Source: Paenactinomyces guangxiensis (lineage in GTDB: Bacteria > Bacillota > Bacilli > Thermoactinomycetales > Thermoactinomycetaceae). Taken from it: DNA of 64,000 bases. The translations under genes and the position numbers were made by a program. Below the pieces are notes generated by a model. It was given only the letters and a program-made list of their open reading frames with translations, was not told where the DNA came from and made no database searches. Positions 34,608 through 43,677 of this stretch are shown here, one piece after another. Location: NCBI RefSeq assembly GCF_016055185.1, contig NZ_JAECVR010000006.1, forward strand, positions 62,001 to 126,000. Reading direction: 5' to 3'. How positions within the stretch are numbered: position 1 is the first letter of the stretch; the number at the start of each line of letters is the position of its first letter.

Positions 34608-35438
34608 TTACCTTCTCAGGGATTGGTCCCTTAAAACCAGTGCAGACATTTGTCTGTTTGGACAAATGGCGATGATGGTATACGCTTTTCCCGGTCGGAA
34701 ATGAACATCGGGAGTCGTTGCAAGCACCCCATCAGTCTTGGCCTGCCTTATCAGTAAGCGGGTTCTTACCGGCGGGAGGGCGAAATACTCCATTACCTCT
34801 TGATATGTAACGTCCGGGAAGAGGACCGTTCCGTCACGAAGAGACAGGTCCAACACAGGCCCCCCCTCTGCAAGGTGAATAAACCTTACTCCCGCCTCGC
34901 CGCTCATCTGTGCAGGGTATTCCGGATAAGGGAGCAGCCGCAGGTTCCATGGATATGCTACTTCGCTGTCCACCAGAGCGATCAGGTAGTTTTTCTCCCG
35001 TTCGAGCACAGCAGTTTGCCTGAGTAAAGGCCTGGTTCCTTTTCTTCCCGCCGGATATAGATCAAATCGTTTCTCCCCCGCCGGTAAGCGTAAATACCGG
35101 GTGGCCACTCCATAAGGAAGGCTTCTGGCAAGAAGCTGGCCGTCAATGTATACATCTACAGGAGTTTTCTGCTCATTCACGGATGCATGCAACAAGCGTA
35201 TATTTACCGGCTCGTGGGAAACCTGTGCCCGGTTCAAAAAGAAGTATGAGGACGGATAAGGGGGGAACGGAGGCTTGGGAGGCTTCACCCCTTTTTCCTT
35301 TTCATAAGCAGCCACAAACTTCTTCGTGTATTCATAGTATTTTCGTTTATACTCATGATACAATTTTGAGTTTCTGTATTTGTAATAGTCCGCTAATCCC
35401 TTATATAAATTGGCCTTTTCCAGGTATTCATTCCACAT
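34608..35438 (-). CDS. DUF4397 protein with a Tyr-rich coiled N-terminal domain
   Basis: Protein of 276 residues. Residues 1-45 (MWNEYLEKANLYKGLADYYK onward) form a Tyr/Lys-rich helix also found alone in the neighbouring gene at 35568. A Pro-rich linker (KPPKPPFPPYP) joins it to a DUF4397 beta-sandwich (VNIRLLHASVN... VDVYIDG). DUF4397 proteins are usually surface or spore associated, yet no signal peptide is present. The start is fixed by similarity to the neighbour, since GGAG is 13 bases upstream. Confidence 0.75.
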   Translation of the reverse strand: MWNEYLEKANLYKGLADYYKYRNSKLYHEYKRKYYEYTKKFVAAYEKEKGVKPPKPPFPPYPSSYFFLNRAQVSHEPVNIRLLHASVNEQKTPVDVYIDGQLLARSLPYGVATRYLRLPAGEKRFDLYPAGRKGTRPLLRQTAVLEREKNYLIALVDSEVAYPWNLRLLPYPEYPAQMSGEAGVRFIHLAEGGPVLDLSLRDGTVLFPDVTYQEVMEYFALPPVRTRLLIRQAKTDGVLATTPDVHFRPGKAYTIIAICPNRQMSALVLRDQSLRR

Positions 35439-35544
35439 CGATTTAAAGGCACTCCTCTGCAAATATCTGTTTTGTTACCAGTCTATGCGGAAGTCTATAA
35501 AAGTGAACTAAAATTTAAACAAGAGATTTATCTTTTTAATCTAT

Positions 35545-35567
35545 AAAAAAGAAGAGCAAGGAATTTT
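35545..35567 (-). terminator. Weak terminator after the small Tyr-rich gene
   Basis: AGGAAT and ATTCCT form a short stem, followed on the minus strand by TTGCTCTTCTTTTTT. Confidence 0.45.
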
Positions 35568-35744
35568 CTATTCCTGCCCCCTGTTCTCTTTCAGTGTCTG
35601 ATCTTTTTCGTAAGCTTCTACAAGCTTTTCCAGGTATTTATCATATTTCCGGCGGTAAGTTTTGTATGAAGTATAGTTCCTGTATTTATAAAAGTCCGCT
35701 AATATTTTGTACATATTTGCTTTGTACAGGTACTCTTTCCACAT
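35568..35744 (-). CDS. Small Tyr/Lys-rich helical protein (58 aa)
   Basis: Begins MWKEYLYKANMYKILADFYK and aligns over about 45 residues with the N-terminus of the DUF4397 protein, so it is that module on its own. The ATG lies nine bases after GGGGAGG. Possibly a spore-surface or self-assembling component, inferred only from composition and from its neighbour. Confidence 0.7.
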   Translation of the reverse strand: MWKEYLYKANMYKILADFYKYRNYTSYKTYRRKYDKYLEKLVEAYEKDQTLKENRGQE

Positions 35745-35936
35745 TGCTTTTGTCCTCCCCGTGTGGCCCAATCCGTATACCCTATGCCTCCGCACCGGGG
35801 GAGGTGAAAAATCAGAATCGCTATGGCAGGTTCAGATCCATCATATTTTTTGAATTATTCACGTTACATGAATAGAATCTCTTACATGTATGCTAAGATT
35901 ATTTTATACTTCAAATTGATTTGAGGAGGTACACTG

Positions 35937-36707
35937 ATGTTTAAAACCTTACTGGCATCTGCCGGTGTCGGAGCAGCCAGAATTGATCTAGTGTTGGATG
36001 ATTCCAAAGTGACGATGGGCGAAACCGTTGCAGGAAAAATCATCGCCGTTGGCGGAAGTACAGAGCAAAAAGTAGATGAGCTTACCGTAAAGTTCAACAT
36101 GGAATCCTATCACGGCAAAAATTTAAACACGATTCAAAGGGAGATTGCCAGCATCGAAGTAACAGATGATGATTTTGTCATCCGGCCCGGTGAGGAAAAA
36201 GTTTTTCCGTTCCAATTTGACTGCCCCTTTACCCTTCCGGTTTCATCTGTCAGTACCAAATACTATTTTGACACCAATTTGGAGATTAAATGGGGGAAAG
36301 ATTCCAAGGACCGGGATTATATTGATGTGTTGCCCGCCGGTTTCCTGAAAAACTTTCTCGATGGTTTTCAACTGTTAGGCTTTAAACCGAAATGGGAAGG
36401 CCTACTCGAAGATGACGGCAAATTCTCTCAACTGATTCAATTCCAGCCAGTCAAACAGTTCCGGGACGATTTTGAGGAGGTAACTTTTATCTACCAAACC
36501 AGAAAAACCTACAAAGGAGTCAAAGGCTATTTTGAATTTGATGCCAATACAACCGGCGATCATTCCGTCCTGATCGATATGCTCAATTTGGACGAGATGA
36601 GTGGAAAGTTTAAATTTGACGCCGACGACTTAGCCACTCCTGAAAAAGCGAAAGAGAAAATAGAAGCATTGGTCAAAAAAAGCTTAACTCAGATTGAAAT
36701 GAAGTAA
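35937..36707 (+). CDS. spo0M: Spo0M-like sporulation-control protein (paralogue 2)
   Basis: Protein of 256 residues beginning MFKTLLASAGVGAARIDLVL, with the same arrestin-like layout and C-terminal FKFDADDLATPEKA as the gene at 2360-3136. GAGGAGG lies before the ATG. Lone gene with a strong terminator. Which of the two is the functional equivalent of B. subtilis Spo0M cannot be told here. Confidence 0.88.
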   Translation: MFKTLLASAGVGAARIDLVLDDSKVTMGETVAGKIIAVGGSTEQKVDELTVKFNMESYHGKNLNTIQREIASIEVTDDDFVIRPGEEKVFPFQFDCPFTLPVSSVSTKYYFDTNLEIKWGKDSKDRDYIDVLPAGFLKNFLDGFQLLGFKPKWEGLLEDDGKFSQLIQFQPVKQFRDDFEEVTFIYQTRKTYKGVKGYFEFDANTTGDHSVLIDMLNLDEMSGKFKFDADDLATPEKAKEKIEALVKKSLTQIEMK

Positions 36708-36713
36708 ATACAT

Positions 36714-36755
36714 AAAAGCAGGGACTGAGTCGCATCATTGTGTCCCTGCTTTTTC
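36714..36755 (+). terminator. Terminator of the second spo0M-like gene
   Basis: AAAAGCAGGGAC and GTCCCTGCTTTT form a 12-bp stem ending in T residues. Confidence 0.85.
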
Positions 36756-36846
36756 TCCGTATTTATCCCCCGTCTCAAATGCCTTTTTCCGATTTTGAAA
36801 ACGCCCCTGCTAATCATCACCCCGTATAAGATTTTGTGAATCCTGC

Positions 36847-37851
36847 CTAACCTGAATGGTAGAGCTCATACATTTTTTTCGTTTCAGCTATAACATCCTC
36901 TACAAGCTCCTGTGGCGACAACACTTTTGCTTTAGAACCCCAGGTTAAAATCCAGTTTACAAGCCCCTGGCTCACCTTGGCATTGGTAGTCACAATAAAA
37001 TAGTTATCCTGCAGTTTCTCGATAAACACATCTTTGCCAAACCGGTCAAAAACCACATTGACAAAATTATTGTCATCGTTTTCAAACTGAATTTGAATCG
37101 GTTTTTCTTCTCCGTGAAACATATGGAACGTTTTATTTACATAATCGGCAACATTGAATAACTCTCTACTAAAAGATTGATTCGTCATTTCCACCTTTCT
37201 CATGCGGTCTACCCGATAGTGGCGAAAGTCCTTTTCTTCACCGTATTTTGCAACGAGATAATAATTATTTTGCCACCAGACGAGAGCATACGGCTTCACT
37301 TCATACCACTCGCCGTTCTTTTTTAATACAAACTCTTTATCCAGATTATACTTTCCGTACTGAAAGCGAATCATCTGCATTTCCGAACAGGCAGTGTAAA
37401 TCGTATCAACATAATACTTCAGCTTTTGGTTTTCCGCCTTATTGACCGAGTCCAGATGCTTGATTTGCTCGTCCAGCTTTTTGGATACATGGCAGCTCGT
37501 TTGTTTTTGTAACTTTTTAATTAATGTTTTTGCGTCTTCCTTTGTAATAAAGTAGGAATACATTACGGCATCTATGAGCATGCGCAATTCGTGCAGTTCA
37601 AACAGGCGATGGGGATAGCTGTACAGTTTCTGTCCAAACTTGCCTTTGCTTTCAATAATATCAATGCCAATCTCTTGTAATGCTTTAATATCTGAAATAA
37701 GGGCTTTTTTCCCTACCGAAAAATTCTGGTCAAATTCCACGATCAGCTTTTGCTCAAGATCAGCCAGACTGAGTTGATGTTCTTCGTCCGTCTCCCTTTC
37801 CAGAATTTCCAATAACTTTAACAGTCGTGCTTTTCCGCTGATATCTTTCAT
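36847..37851 (-). CDS. WYL-domain transcriptional regulator
   Basis: Protein of about 334 residues with an N-terminal winged helix (ARLLKLLEILERETDEEHQL) and a WYL domain. WYEVKPYALVWWQNNYYLVA holds the domain's aromatic motif and FRHYRVDRM its basic one. WYL proteins sense nucleotides or nucleic acids and often control defence or stress genes. No such partner is next to it. Start: second ATG of a pair after GGAGG. Confidence 0.85.
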   Translation of the reverse strand: MKDISGKARLLKLLEILERETDEEHQLSLADLEQKLIVEFDQNFSVGKKALISDIKALQEIGIDIIESKGKFGQKLYSYPHRLFELHELRMLIDAVMYSYFITKEDAKTLIKKLQKQTSCHVSKKLDEQIKHLDSVNKAENQKLKYYVDTIYTACSEMQMIRFQYGKYNLDKEFVLKKNGEWYEVKPYALVWWQNNYYLVAKYGEEKDFRHYRVDRMRKVEMTNQSFSRELFNVADYVNKTFHMFHGEEKPIQIQFENDDNNFVNVVFDRFGKDVFIEKLQDNYFIVTTNAKVSQGLVNWILTWGSKAKVLSPQELVEDVIAETKKMYELYHSG

Positions 37852-37958
37852 CATAGCCTCCAGATCTGTAGAATCCTTAGAAGAGTTTTATTCATAAAAG
37901 CTTTAAAATATTTTGTGATCACTAGCGGGTTTACCGGTTTAACAAAATAATACTGCAT

Positions 37959-37998
37959 GACAGCTCCGATCATTTTACTACAAAAAACAGGAGCTGTC
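37959..37998 (-). terminator. Hairpin after the DUF4139 gene
   Basis: GACAGCTCC and GGAGCTGTC form a 9-bp stem about 30 bases past the DUF4139 stop. T residues lie mainly in the loop, so termination is likely but not certain. Confidence 0.5.
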
Positions 37999-38030
37999 CT
38001 GATCAGACGCTCCCCATTTTTCAATCATCT

Positions 38031-39356
38031 TTATTCTTCATCATTGACATTAACTTGAATGGACCGGGGGATTCGATACTTAAATTCAATTGTTTTGCTT
38101 TCCTCCGGTTCTACTTCCGCCCAGAAGAGAATCGTCCCGGAATCCTCAGCCACGTATGGGTCGCTATAATCAACTATCTCCCAGTTCTCCCGGCAAAAAT
38201 CGTGATTGATTTTAACACGGATCTTTTCCTGCTTATTATTTCTTACTGTGTATACAAACTGTTCGTATTGATACCCCTTTTTCTTATAGCTATTCACTTT
38301 TTTGCCTTCACAGTTAATATCAAATGCCTTTCCGATATGCAGCGTCAGTTTTTCATTGACGGCTGTATGGTCAATTCCTTCTTCCCCGATTAACTCCATG
38401 CTCCCGTCCGCAGGATCTTCACTGTATACTTTAACTTTTCCTTTTGGCAAGGGGATGCCAAGACCTTCACTCTCTTTATTTACAAATTCAATGATAATTT
38501 TGGGCTTGTCTTCATCATAAAGACTATACTCATAATACCGGCGAAACGGAACCTGATCGATTTTCAAAAAGTTCATCTGCTTGGACTGTTGATTTTTCAG
38601 TGTAGTTGTCTCGTTAAAGCTATAAAGATGATAGTCTTGAAAGCTTTTTTCTTTAATATTTTGGGTTTCTCCCAACCTGTCTCTCCCCCTCGGCCGGGAA
38701 AATACCGGCATCTCCAGCAGGTCAAAATGATCATTCACTCTTTTCACATCACCGGCCAATAACTTTAACCTGCTATTTTCAAAGGTAGCCCCCGAATGGT
38801 TATTGATGCTTACCCAGCCGGACAGATCAAAGGTGTTCCCTTTTAGGTTTAGTACATAATTCGCATTCCAGGAAAATCCTTTTGTGATATAGTAAACATG
38901 TACGGTTCGAGCCGCGGAAGGTTTAATCTTCCACACCAGACCGGGCTTCACGATGAGTCCGCTTGGCAGCTTGGGAAGGGTTAATTCACCCTCGGGATTG
39001 ATGACGATCTCCCTGGTCGCTGTATTTTCAACAACCATCCCGTCACCGACACTCAATAACCGGTATTCTGTTTTCTCTTTTGTTTCCGGGTCGTAAATAT
39101 AAACCTTTTGATCAATATACTTCTCCAACAATTTTTCTTTACTGACAAGATCAAACTCGTAATTTAATTCCTGAATATCCAGTCCGTCAACCACGATGGA
39201 ATCTGTTTCAATTTTCTCCGCAACATCGAGGTACCGAATCTCAAGGTCTTCTTCTGATAAATTCATCTCTCTCGTTTCCTTCACTAAGCCAAAGCCGTCA
39301 TTGTAAATGGTGAGAGAGAGTTGCCTGGTATCATTTTTCGTAGACAGGTATGGCAT
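38031..39356 (-). CDS. DUF4139 domain protein
   Basis: Protein of 441 residues, almost all beta strand, with ARTVHVYYITKGFSWNANYV and SGWVSINNHSGATFENSRLK typical of DUF4139, and a C-terminal FWAEVEPEESKTIEFKYRIP. No signal peptide or membrane helix, so it is probably cytosolic. The ATG at MPYLSTKND, seven bases after GGGGG, is used; an ATG 20 codons upstream overlaps the previous gene. Biochemical role unknown. Confidence 0.78.
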   Translation of the reverse strand: MPYLSTKNDTRQLSLTIYNDGFGLVKETREMNLSEEDLEIRYLDVAEKIETDSIVVDGLDIQELNYEFDLVSKEKLLEKYIDQKVYIYDPETKEKTEYRLLSVGDGMVVENTATREIVINPEGELTLPKLPSGLIVKPGLVWKIKPSAARTVHVYYITKGFSWNANYVLNLKGNTFDLSGWVSINNHSGATFENSRLKLLAGDVKRVNDHFDLLEMPVFSRPRGRDRLGETQNIKEKSFQDYHLYSFNETTTLKNQQSKQMNFLKIDQVPFRRYYEYSLYDEDKPKIIIEFVNKESEGLGIPLPKGKVKVYSEDPADGSMELIGEEGIDHTAVNEKLTLHIGKAFDINCEGKKVNSYKKKGYQYEQFVYTVRNNKQEKIRVKINHDFCRENWEIVDYSDPYVAEDSGTILFWAEVEPEESKTIEFKYRIPRSIQVNVNDEE

Positions 39357-39412
39357 GAAGAGGCCCCCTGATCTTTTAAAGTAGCCGATTGGGCGATTTT
39401 CGCATGATTGAC

Positions 39413-39736
39413 TCAATCTGTAACCTCTTTTAAGAACAGCTTTTTGGCAAATTCACCGTGCTTCTTGGCTTTCTCATGCCGGATTTGTTCCAGCTGGTCC
39501 GTAGAAGAACCGTGAACGGCAGCGAGCGCATAGACCAACTCCATGATATCGGCCAACTCCGCCAGCGCTTCTTCGTCATTTGTGACAGCCTTATACTCTG
39601 CCAGTTCCTCATATAACTTTTTCCTGGCTTCTACTATGTATTCTTCATTGGAAAGCGCTCTAACAACAGCTTTTTTGCCGGATGCGGCAATCACCTCAGG
39701 AATTTTGTCACGGATGAGTTTGTTGTAGACAGGCAT
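39413..39736 (-). CDS. MazG-like NTP pyrophosphohydrolase
   Basis: Protein of 107 residues opening with VYNKLIRDKIPEVIA, the hallmark of phosphoribosyl-ATP-pyrophosphohydrolase-like house-cleaning enzymes. The metal-binding helices carry EELAEYK and ELADIMELVYAL. Probably hydrolyses non-canonical or surplus nucleotides. ATG after GGGGG. Likely cotranscribed with the DUF4139 gene 56 bases downstream. Confidence 0.85.
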   Translation of the reverse strand: MPVYNKLIRDKIPEVIAASGKKAVVRALSNEEYIVEARKKLYEELAEYKAVTNDEEALAELADIMELVYALAAVHGSSTDQLEQIRHEKAKKHGEFAKKLFLKEVTD

Positions 39737-39889
39737 CACTCACCCCCATTTCATTTGTACCTTGCTGTAAAGAATGTATCAATATTTCCCTAATAATATT
39801 AATTATATCAAAAATGTTTATTTCTTAATATTTTATTCTCCCCATTTTTCCTACCATCCTTCAACAGTGAAGTCCGCATTACAATCAGC

Positions 39890-39938
39890 AAAAAACAGCC
39901 GGGACAGAATGGGGTTCCTCTGTTCCCGGCTGTTTTTT
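39890..39938. terminator. Very strong bidirectional hairpin
   Basis: AAAAAACAGCCGGGA and TCCCGGCTGTTTTTT form a 15-bp stem with A and T tracts on both sides. It insulates the ATP-grasp gene from the MazG gene. Confidence 0.85.
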
Positions 39939-39962
39939 CGCGAGTGCAAAAGCAGGCAAAAC

Positions 39963-39988
39963 AAAAAAGCCCTGCATACGACAGGGCC
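39963..39988 (-). terminator. Terminator of the ATP-grasp gene
   Basis: On the minus strand GCCCTG and CAGGGC with a 7-base loop, followed by TTTTTT, 17 bases past the stop. Confidence 0.85.
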
Positions 39989-40004
39989 TATGTTATACCT
40001 CCCA

Positions 40005-41210
40005 TTAATCCCATACCATCTTATTCTCAAGAAACTCGGCAATATCCTGGATCCGCTGAACCACCTGCTGTTCGGTGTTTCCTTTAACCACCAGTGTCAA
40101 CACATAATCTACACTTGTATGTGCTCCAGTAAAACTTTGCCCCGGTTTTGCCAGCACATTGTACTCTGTCACCCAGTGGGGTAACTCCTGCCATGTGGGC
40201 GCCCCCTGAAAAACTCCATGTTTGGGGGGCAAACCGATAAACCCAAATTGTGTTTTGGGGCCTTCCCTCTGTAAAAATCTTTCCGAAACATCTGTTTTTA
40301 ATCCGCACTGTGCCTGCACTGATAATTTGGTAAGATCAACATCGAAAGCCTGCCGGTACTCTTCTATAATTCGGGAACCACCTGTCCGACAAGCGATTTC
40401 GCAAGTGATCAACTCATCCTGAGGAGTATGAAATATTTCAGCATGAAAGGTGGTGTTGGCAGGAGTGGGGAGAATTTGTAAGATAGAAATAACTTCGTTG
40501 CGAAGCCGTTCTGTGAGTGGATTTTGAGGTGCAAGGAGATAGCTGCCCAGATACTTCCCATCATGGAACGCCAGACAGTCATTAAAATACTTGGACGGCC
40601 AACAATGGATAAACTTTCCGCCCAAAACCAAGCCGTCGATATGATACATTTCGCCTTCAATAAACTCTTCTACGATCAGATTGGAAGCTAATCCTTGAGA
40701 AAGATATTCAATCGTCTCTTCTCTGTTTTTAAGAATGGCTGTATTTCTGGAGCCCATTCCGTCTACAGGTTTGACTACCACCGGATAACCATGTTGCTTG
40801 ATAAATTTGTATAAATCAACCGCCGTTTCTAACATCGCAAAAGCAGGCACTTTGATATTCGCCCTGCTCAGGAGCGTTTTCATCTTTACCTTGTCCCGAA
40901 ATGCCAGCGCACTCTCCCACGATTGCCCTTCAATCCCCAGAAACTCCCTTAGTTTTGCTGCCCTCAGAATATCACGCTCAGCTGTGGCAATCACTGTAGA
41001 GTACGGAACCTGCTCATACAATTCAAGAGCCATAAATTCTACGGCGTTGTTTGTATCATAATTTTCAAAAGCGTGTACTTGTGTATAGCCCGTGAATCCA
41101 GTTTCCTGTTTCTTGTCCGTAAACAAATACAAGTCTTCATCCAGATCCTTTAACCATTGCTCATAAGGGACATCGGAGTGCGACAATCTGTTGAAAATTA
41201 AAATAGCCAC
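40005..41210 (-). CDS. ATP-grasp ligase
   Basis: Carboxylate-amine or peptide ligase of 401 residues. The central ATP-grasp domain has the lysine of GYPVVVKPVDGMGSRN, NLIVEEFIEGEMYHIDG, and the metal site CEIACRTGGSRI. The N-terminus is a pre-ATP-grasp domain. Similar proteins make dipeptides or modify small metabolites. The GNAT gene 430 bases upstream on the same strand is a possible partner, but substrates cannot be read. GTG start. Confidence 0.85.
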   Translation of the reverse strand: MAILIFNRLSHSDVPYEQWLKDLDEDLYLFTDKKQETGFTGYTQVHAFENYDTNNAVEFMALELYEQVPYSTVIATAERDILRAAKLREFLGIEGQSWESALAFRDKVKMKTLLSRANIKVPAFAMLETAVDLYKFIKQHGYPVVVKPVDGMGSRNTAILKNREETIEYLSQGLASNLIVEEFIEGEMYHIDGLVLGGKFIHCWPSKYFNDCLAFHDGKYLGSYLLAPQNPLTERLRNEVISILQILPTPANTTFHAEIFHTPQDELITCEIACRTGGSRIIEEYRQAFDVDLTKLSVQAQCGLKTDVSERFLQREGPKTQFGFIGLPPKHGVFQGAPTWQELPHWVTEYNVLAKPGQSFTGAHTSVDYVLTLVVKGNTEQQVVQRIQDIAEFLENKMVWD

Positions 41211-41637
41211 AACCTTCGCTTCCCCCTTTTATATTGACTTGCAAACTAATCCGGCTTTAAGGGTAAATCACGAAAAATTAATGAAAATTTAACCGCTTAA
41301 ACCTTCAAGCATATCGGGGATTAGTTAAACCGAACATGGATCACACAGGGCCATCTTCATACGCAATCAATTCAAAATCAAGCCTGAACAATTGGTTAAC
41401 AGTTCTCTTGTTAAAGAGTCAGTCATTTAATATTATAAAAAAATATGATATTTTTGTCTATAAAATTATTTATTTTAAATAGAATTTGTTGTTCTAATGC
41501 TTGTCTTAATCTCCAATCTACTAAACACCTTCCTTACCTTTTTATCAAAGCGTTGGCATCTGATTTTAATATGAAAAATTAGCCAATGATTGTTGAAAAT
41601 GTTGGCGGGGAAAAAAATATATTATCCGCAACCCAGG
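41211..41637. other. A+T-rich gap
   Basis: About 430 bases with no supported gene, RNA or repeat. The ATP-grasp promoter should lie here, but no clear boxes stand out. Confidence 0.4.
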
Positions 41638-42480
41638 TCATGAGGATTTTTGCATTTCATAAAAATTGACCGGTATCTCTTGATTGATATTTTTAATAAA
41701 GTTCGTAACTTCCCATCCCCCGGCAAAGTAGTGGGTAAAAACGGCACGGGTTTTCAGCCGCCATTGCCTGGCCACTGAGATATCTATTTCTTTTAAGTGT
41801 TGGAATTTTGCCGGAATCGCCACATAGACGGTATCATATTTTTCAGCCATTGAGAGGTCTATCTGATCAGCGACAGGTAATCCTCTCTCATTCACTCTCC
41901 ATTGAATCACACAGGCATTCCCGGCCTCTTGGACCTTATTTTCCCCGACTCTCCTCCGGGTTTCCTCCGGCCGGTTGATCCGCCACTCCACCTGAAACCT
42001 GTCGGATGGCAAGCCGCTGTTAAGGTGGTCGTTCATTTCACCATAACAATTTTCAATATATGTTGAACAGACAGCCCCTAACTTCCCGATGTTCAGATAG
42101 CCGTTTATACTTTCCAGCGGGTCATAGGTCCATCTGATTAAGGAATACCCCATCTGCCGTGCCTGTTCCCGCTGAGCATGCTTTAGCTTTTCACCAATTC
42201 CCCTGTTCCGAAACCGCGGATCAATGGCAAGCATATGTGAGCAAAGATAGACGGATGTTCCGTCAAAACCCGGAAAGCTGTATTGAAACCCGACGAGCTC
42301 CCCGCCGACATAAGCCCCCAGGACAAAACCGCCGTTTTTTGACACCGTCAGTGTTTGATGCACAGGAGTGGAGTCAATATTTCCCCATGTTTTGCTCTCC
42401 AGTTTCCTCACTTCCCGAAGCTCCCCGATGGATAAAAGCTGGCGAATCATAACCTTATCGCCCAGGTTTAATTTACTCAC
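41638..42480 (-). CDS. GNAT acetyltransferase
   Basis: Protein of 280 residues with an N-terminal GNAT fold: LGAYVGGELVGFQYSFPGF, then MLAIDPRFRNRGIGEKLKHA with the acetyl-CoA loop RNRGIG. The C-terminal half is an extension with GLPSDRFQVEWRINRPEE, seen in a conserved bacterial GNAT family of unknown substrate. GTG start close behind GGGAGGGAG. Confidence 0.83.
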   Translation of the reverse strand: MSKLNLGDKVMIRQLLSIGELREVRKLESKTWGNIDSTPVHQTLTVSKNGGFVLGAYVGGELVGFQYSFPGFDGTSVYLCSHMLAIDPRFRNRGIGEKLKHAQREQARQMGYSLIRWTYDPLESINGYLNIGKLGAVCSTYIENCYGEMNDHLNSGLPSDRFQVEWRINRPEETRRRVGENKVQEAGNACVIQWRVNERGLPVADQIDLSMAEKYDTVYVAIPAKFQHLKEIDISVARQWRLKTRAVFTHYFAGGWEVTNFIKNINQEIPVNFYEMQKSS

Positions 42481-42739
42481 GGTTTCTCCCTCCCGGCCTG
42501 TCTGCCGTTTCCAACAGCATTTTCCTGTTGGTTCAACCATAAGGTCTCACAATTCAATTGTTTTCAGCAGTTTCGCTTAAGACCCGTTTATAGATACTTA
42601 ACCTATATTTTAAACGATAAGCCTGGTTCAATCATGGCCTGAAGGCAAACATAATATATCGGTCTATCTTCATTGAGGCGGCGGTGCAATATATCTCGAA
42701 TCATAAGGAAAACTCATGTCATTTCCCGGGAAATTTTGA

Positions 42740-42779
42740 CAAGGTTTGTTCTTTTATTAAACCTTGAGAGATTTTTTCT
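42740..42779 (+). terminator. Orphan plus-strand terminator
   Basis: CAAGGTTT (42740-42747) and AAACCTTG (42759-42766) form an 8-bp stem, with a T run a few bases on. No gene precedes it on this strand, so an untranslated RNA is possible. Confidence 0.5.
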
Positions 42780-42877
42780 TTACTGATTCCAGACCCCAAC
42801 ACACTGTTGTGATCCTGCATGAGTATTGTCTTTTCATCTGCTCCCAAATGGAAAAAGGTAAATACCCGCTTTTTGCT

Positions 42878-42925
42878 GTGAAAGTGCTGTGTATCACAGG
42901 GGGAGGGCAGAATTCTGTCTCGCTC
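42878..42925. repeat. Dispersed palindromic element, copy 3 (left half)
   Basis: GTGAAAGTG (42878-42886), then TGTAT, GGGGGAGGG and CAGAATTCTGTCTC (42908-42921) line up with the left halves of the copies at 10807 and 16008. A matching right arm is not clear here. Confidence 0.55.
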
Positions 42926-43244
42926 CTAATCTGGACCCTGCATGGAAGTAGAGATGAAAGCTTCAAAAAGTGGACTGATTTAAGCCAAGGAACTCCTGGG
43001 AACACCCGCAATCGAATCTGCCCCTTCTTCGTCCATCCCCTTTACTTTACCCGACACCTTATCTCCGGTCGCAGACAGATCCTTTGTTCTCCATTTGTAC
43101 AATAGACCAGACCACCTTTCCTATATTTTCAGACAGCGGAAACTTGATCACGCCGGCCGGACGCAACTTTCCTTTCTCATCGATGTTGGGGCCTTCTTTA
43201 CTAACAGCGTATATAAAGATATAATAAATCCAAACATAAAGAGT

Positions 43245-43273
43245 TTGGTGTGAATTCATACACTTCATACAAT
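43245..43273 (+). promoter_or_regulatory. Promoter and likely operator of the YtrA-type operon
   Basis: TTGGTG and TACAAT with a 17-base spacer. GTGTGAATTCATACAC between them is an inverted repeat placed to let the GntR/YtrA-type repressor block RNA polymerase. The transcript would start just before AAGGAGG. Confidence 0.5.
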
Positions 43274-43293
43274 AGAGCATGAAGGAGGCGGGT

Positions 43294-43677
43294 ATGGAGA
43301 AGAAAAAGGTTGGACCCTTGATCTTTCAGTTAGATCTTTCCTTGCCCATTTATGAACAGGTGATGAAACAAATCAAACTTGCTGTAGCGAGAGGAGAGGT
43401 GGAATTGGGAACCAAGATACCGTCTGTCCGGGAGTTGGCTCAGCAGTTAAAAATCAATCCGAGTACGGTGGTGCGCGCTTATCTCGAATTGGAACGGGAT
43501 GGATTGTGCGAGAAAAGGCGGGGGCAGGGAACATATATCACCACTTCCCCAGAGAGGGTGCTTCAGGTGAAAAAAGGGCTGGCGGCCGATGCGATCACTT
43601 CATTTGTAGAGACGATGAAGGCACTTGGTGTGAGCCGCGAGACAGCGGAACAATGGATTAAGGAGGCGAAGTGGTGA
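43294..43677 (+). CDS. GntR-family repressor, YtrA subfamily
   Basis: Repressor of 127 residues: an N-terminal GntR winged helix (IPSVRELAQQLKINPSTVVR, then AYLELERDG) and only a short C-terminal dimerisation tail, as in YtrA. The ATG follows AAGGAGG by five bases. First gene of a three-gene operon with an ABC exporter. Such systems respond to cell-wall-active antibiotics in relatives. Confidence 0.9.
   Translation: MEKKKVGPLIFQLDLSLPIYEQVMKQIKLAVARGEVELGTKIPSVRELAQQLKINPSTVVRAYLELERDGLCEKRRGQGTYITTSPERVLQVKKGLAADAITSFVETMKALGVSRETAEQWIKEAKW

Larger units (their letters stand above)
42481..43293. other. Long gap upstream of the YtrA-type operon
   Basis: About 810 bases without a confident gene. 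It holds a plus-strand hairpin (42740-42766: CAGG-type arms CAAGGTTT and AAACCTTG, then TTTTTT), repeat copy 3 and the promoter of the next operon. A protein-like stretch on the minus strand near 43085-43190 (EGPNIDEKGKLRPAGVIKFP) has no start signal and may be a remnant. Confidence 0.4.

Noticed and set aside
43059-43280. Minus-strand frame of 73 codons upstream of the YtrA-type operon
   Set aside because: Part of it looks protein-like, but there is no ribosome binding site, it overlaps the promoter of the next operon, and no family is recognised. Kept only as a possible remnant.
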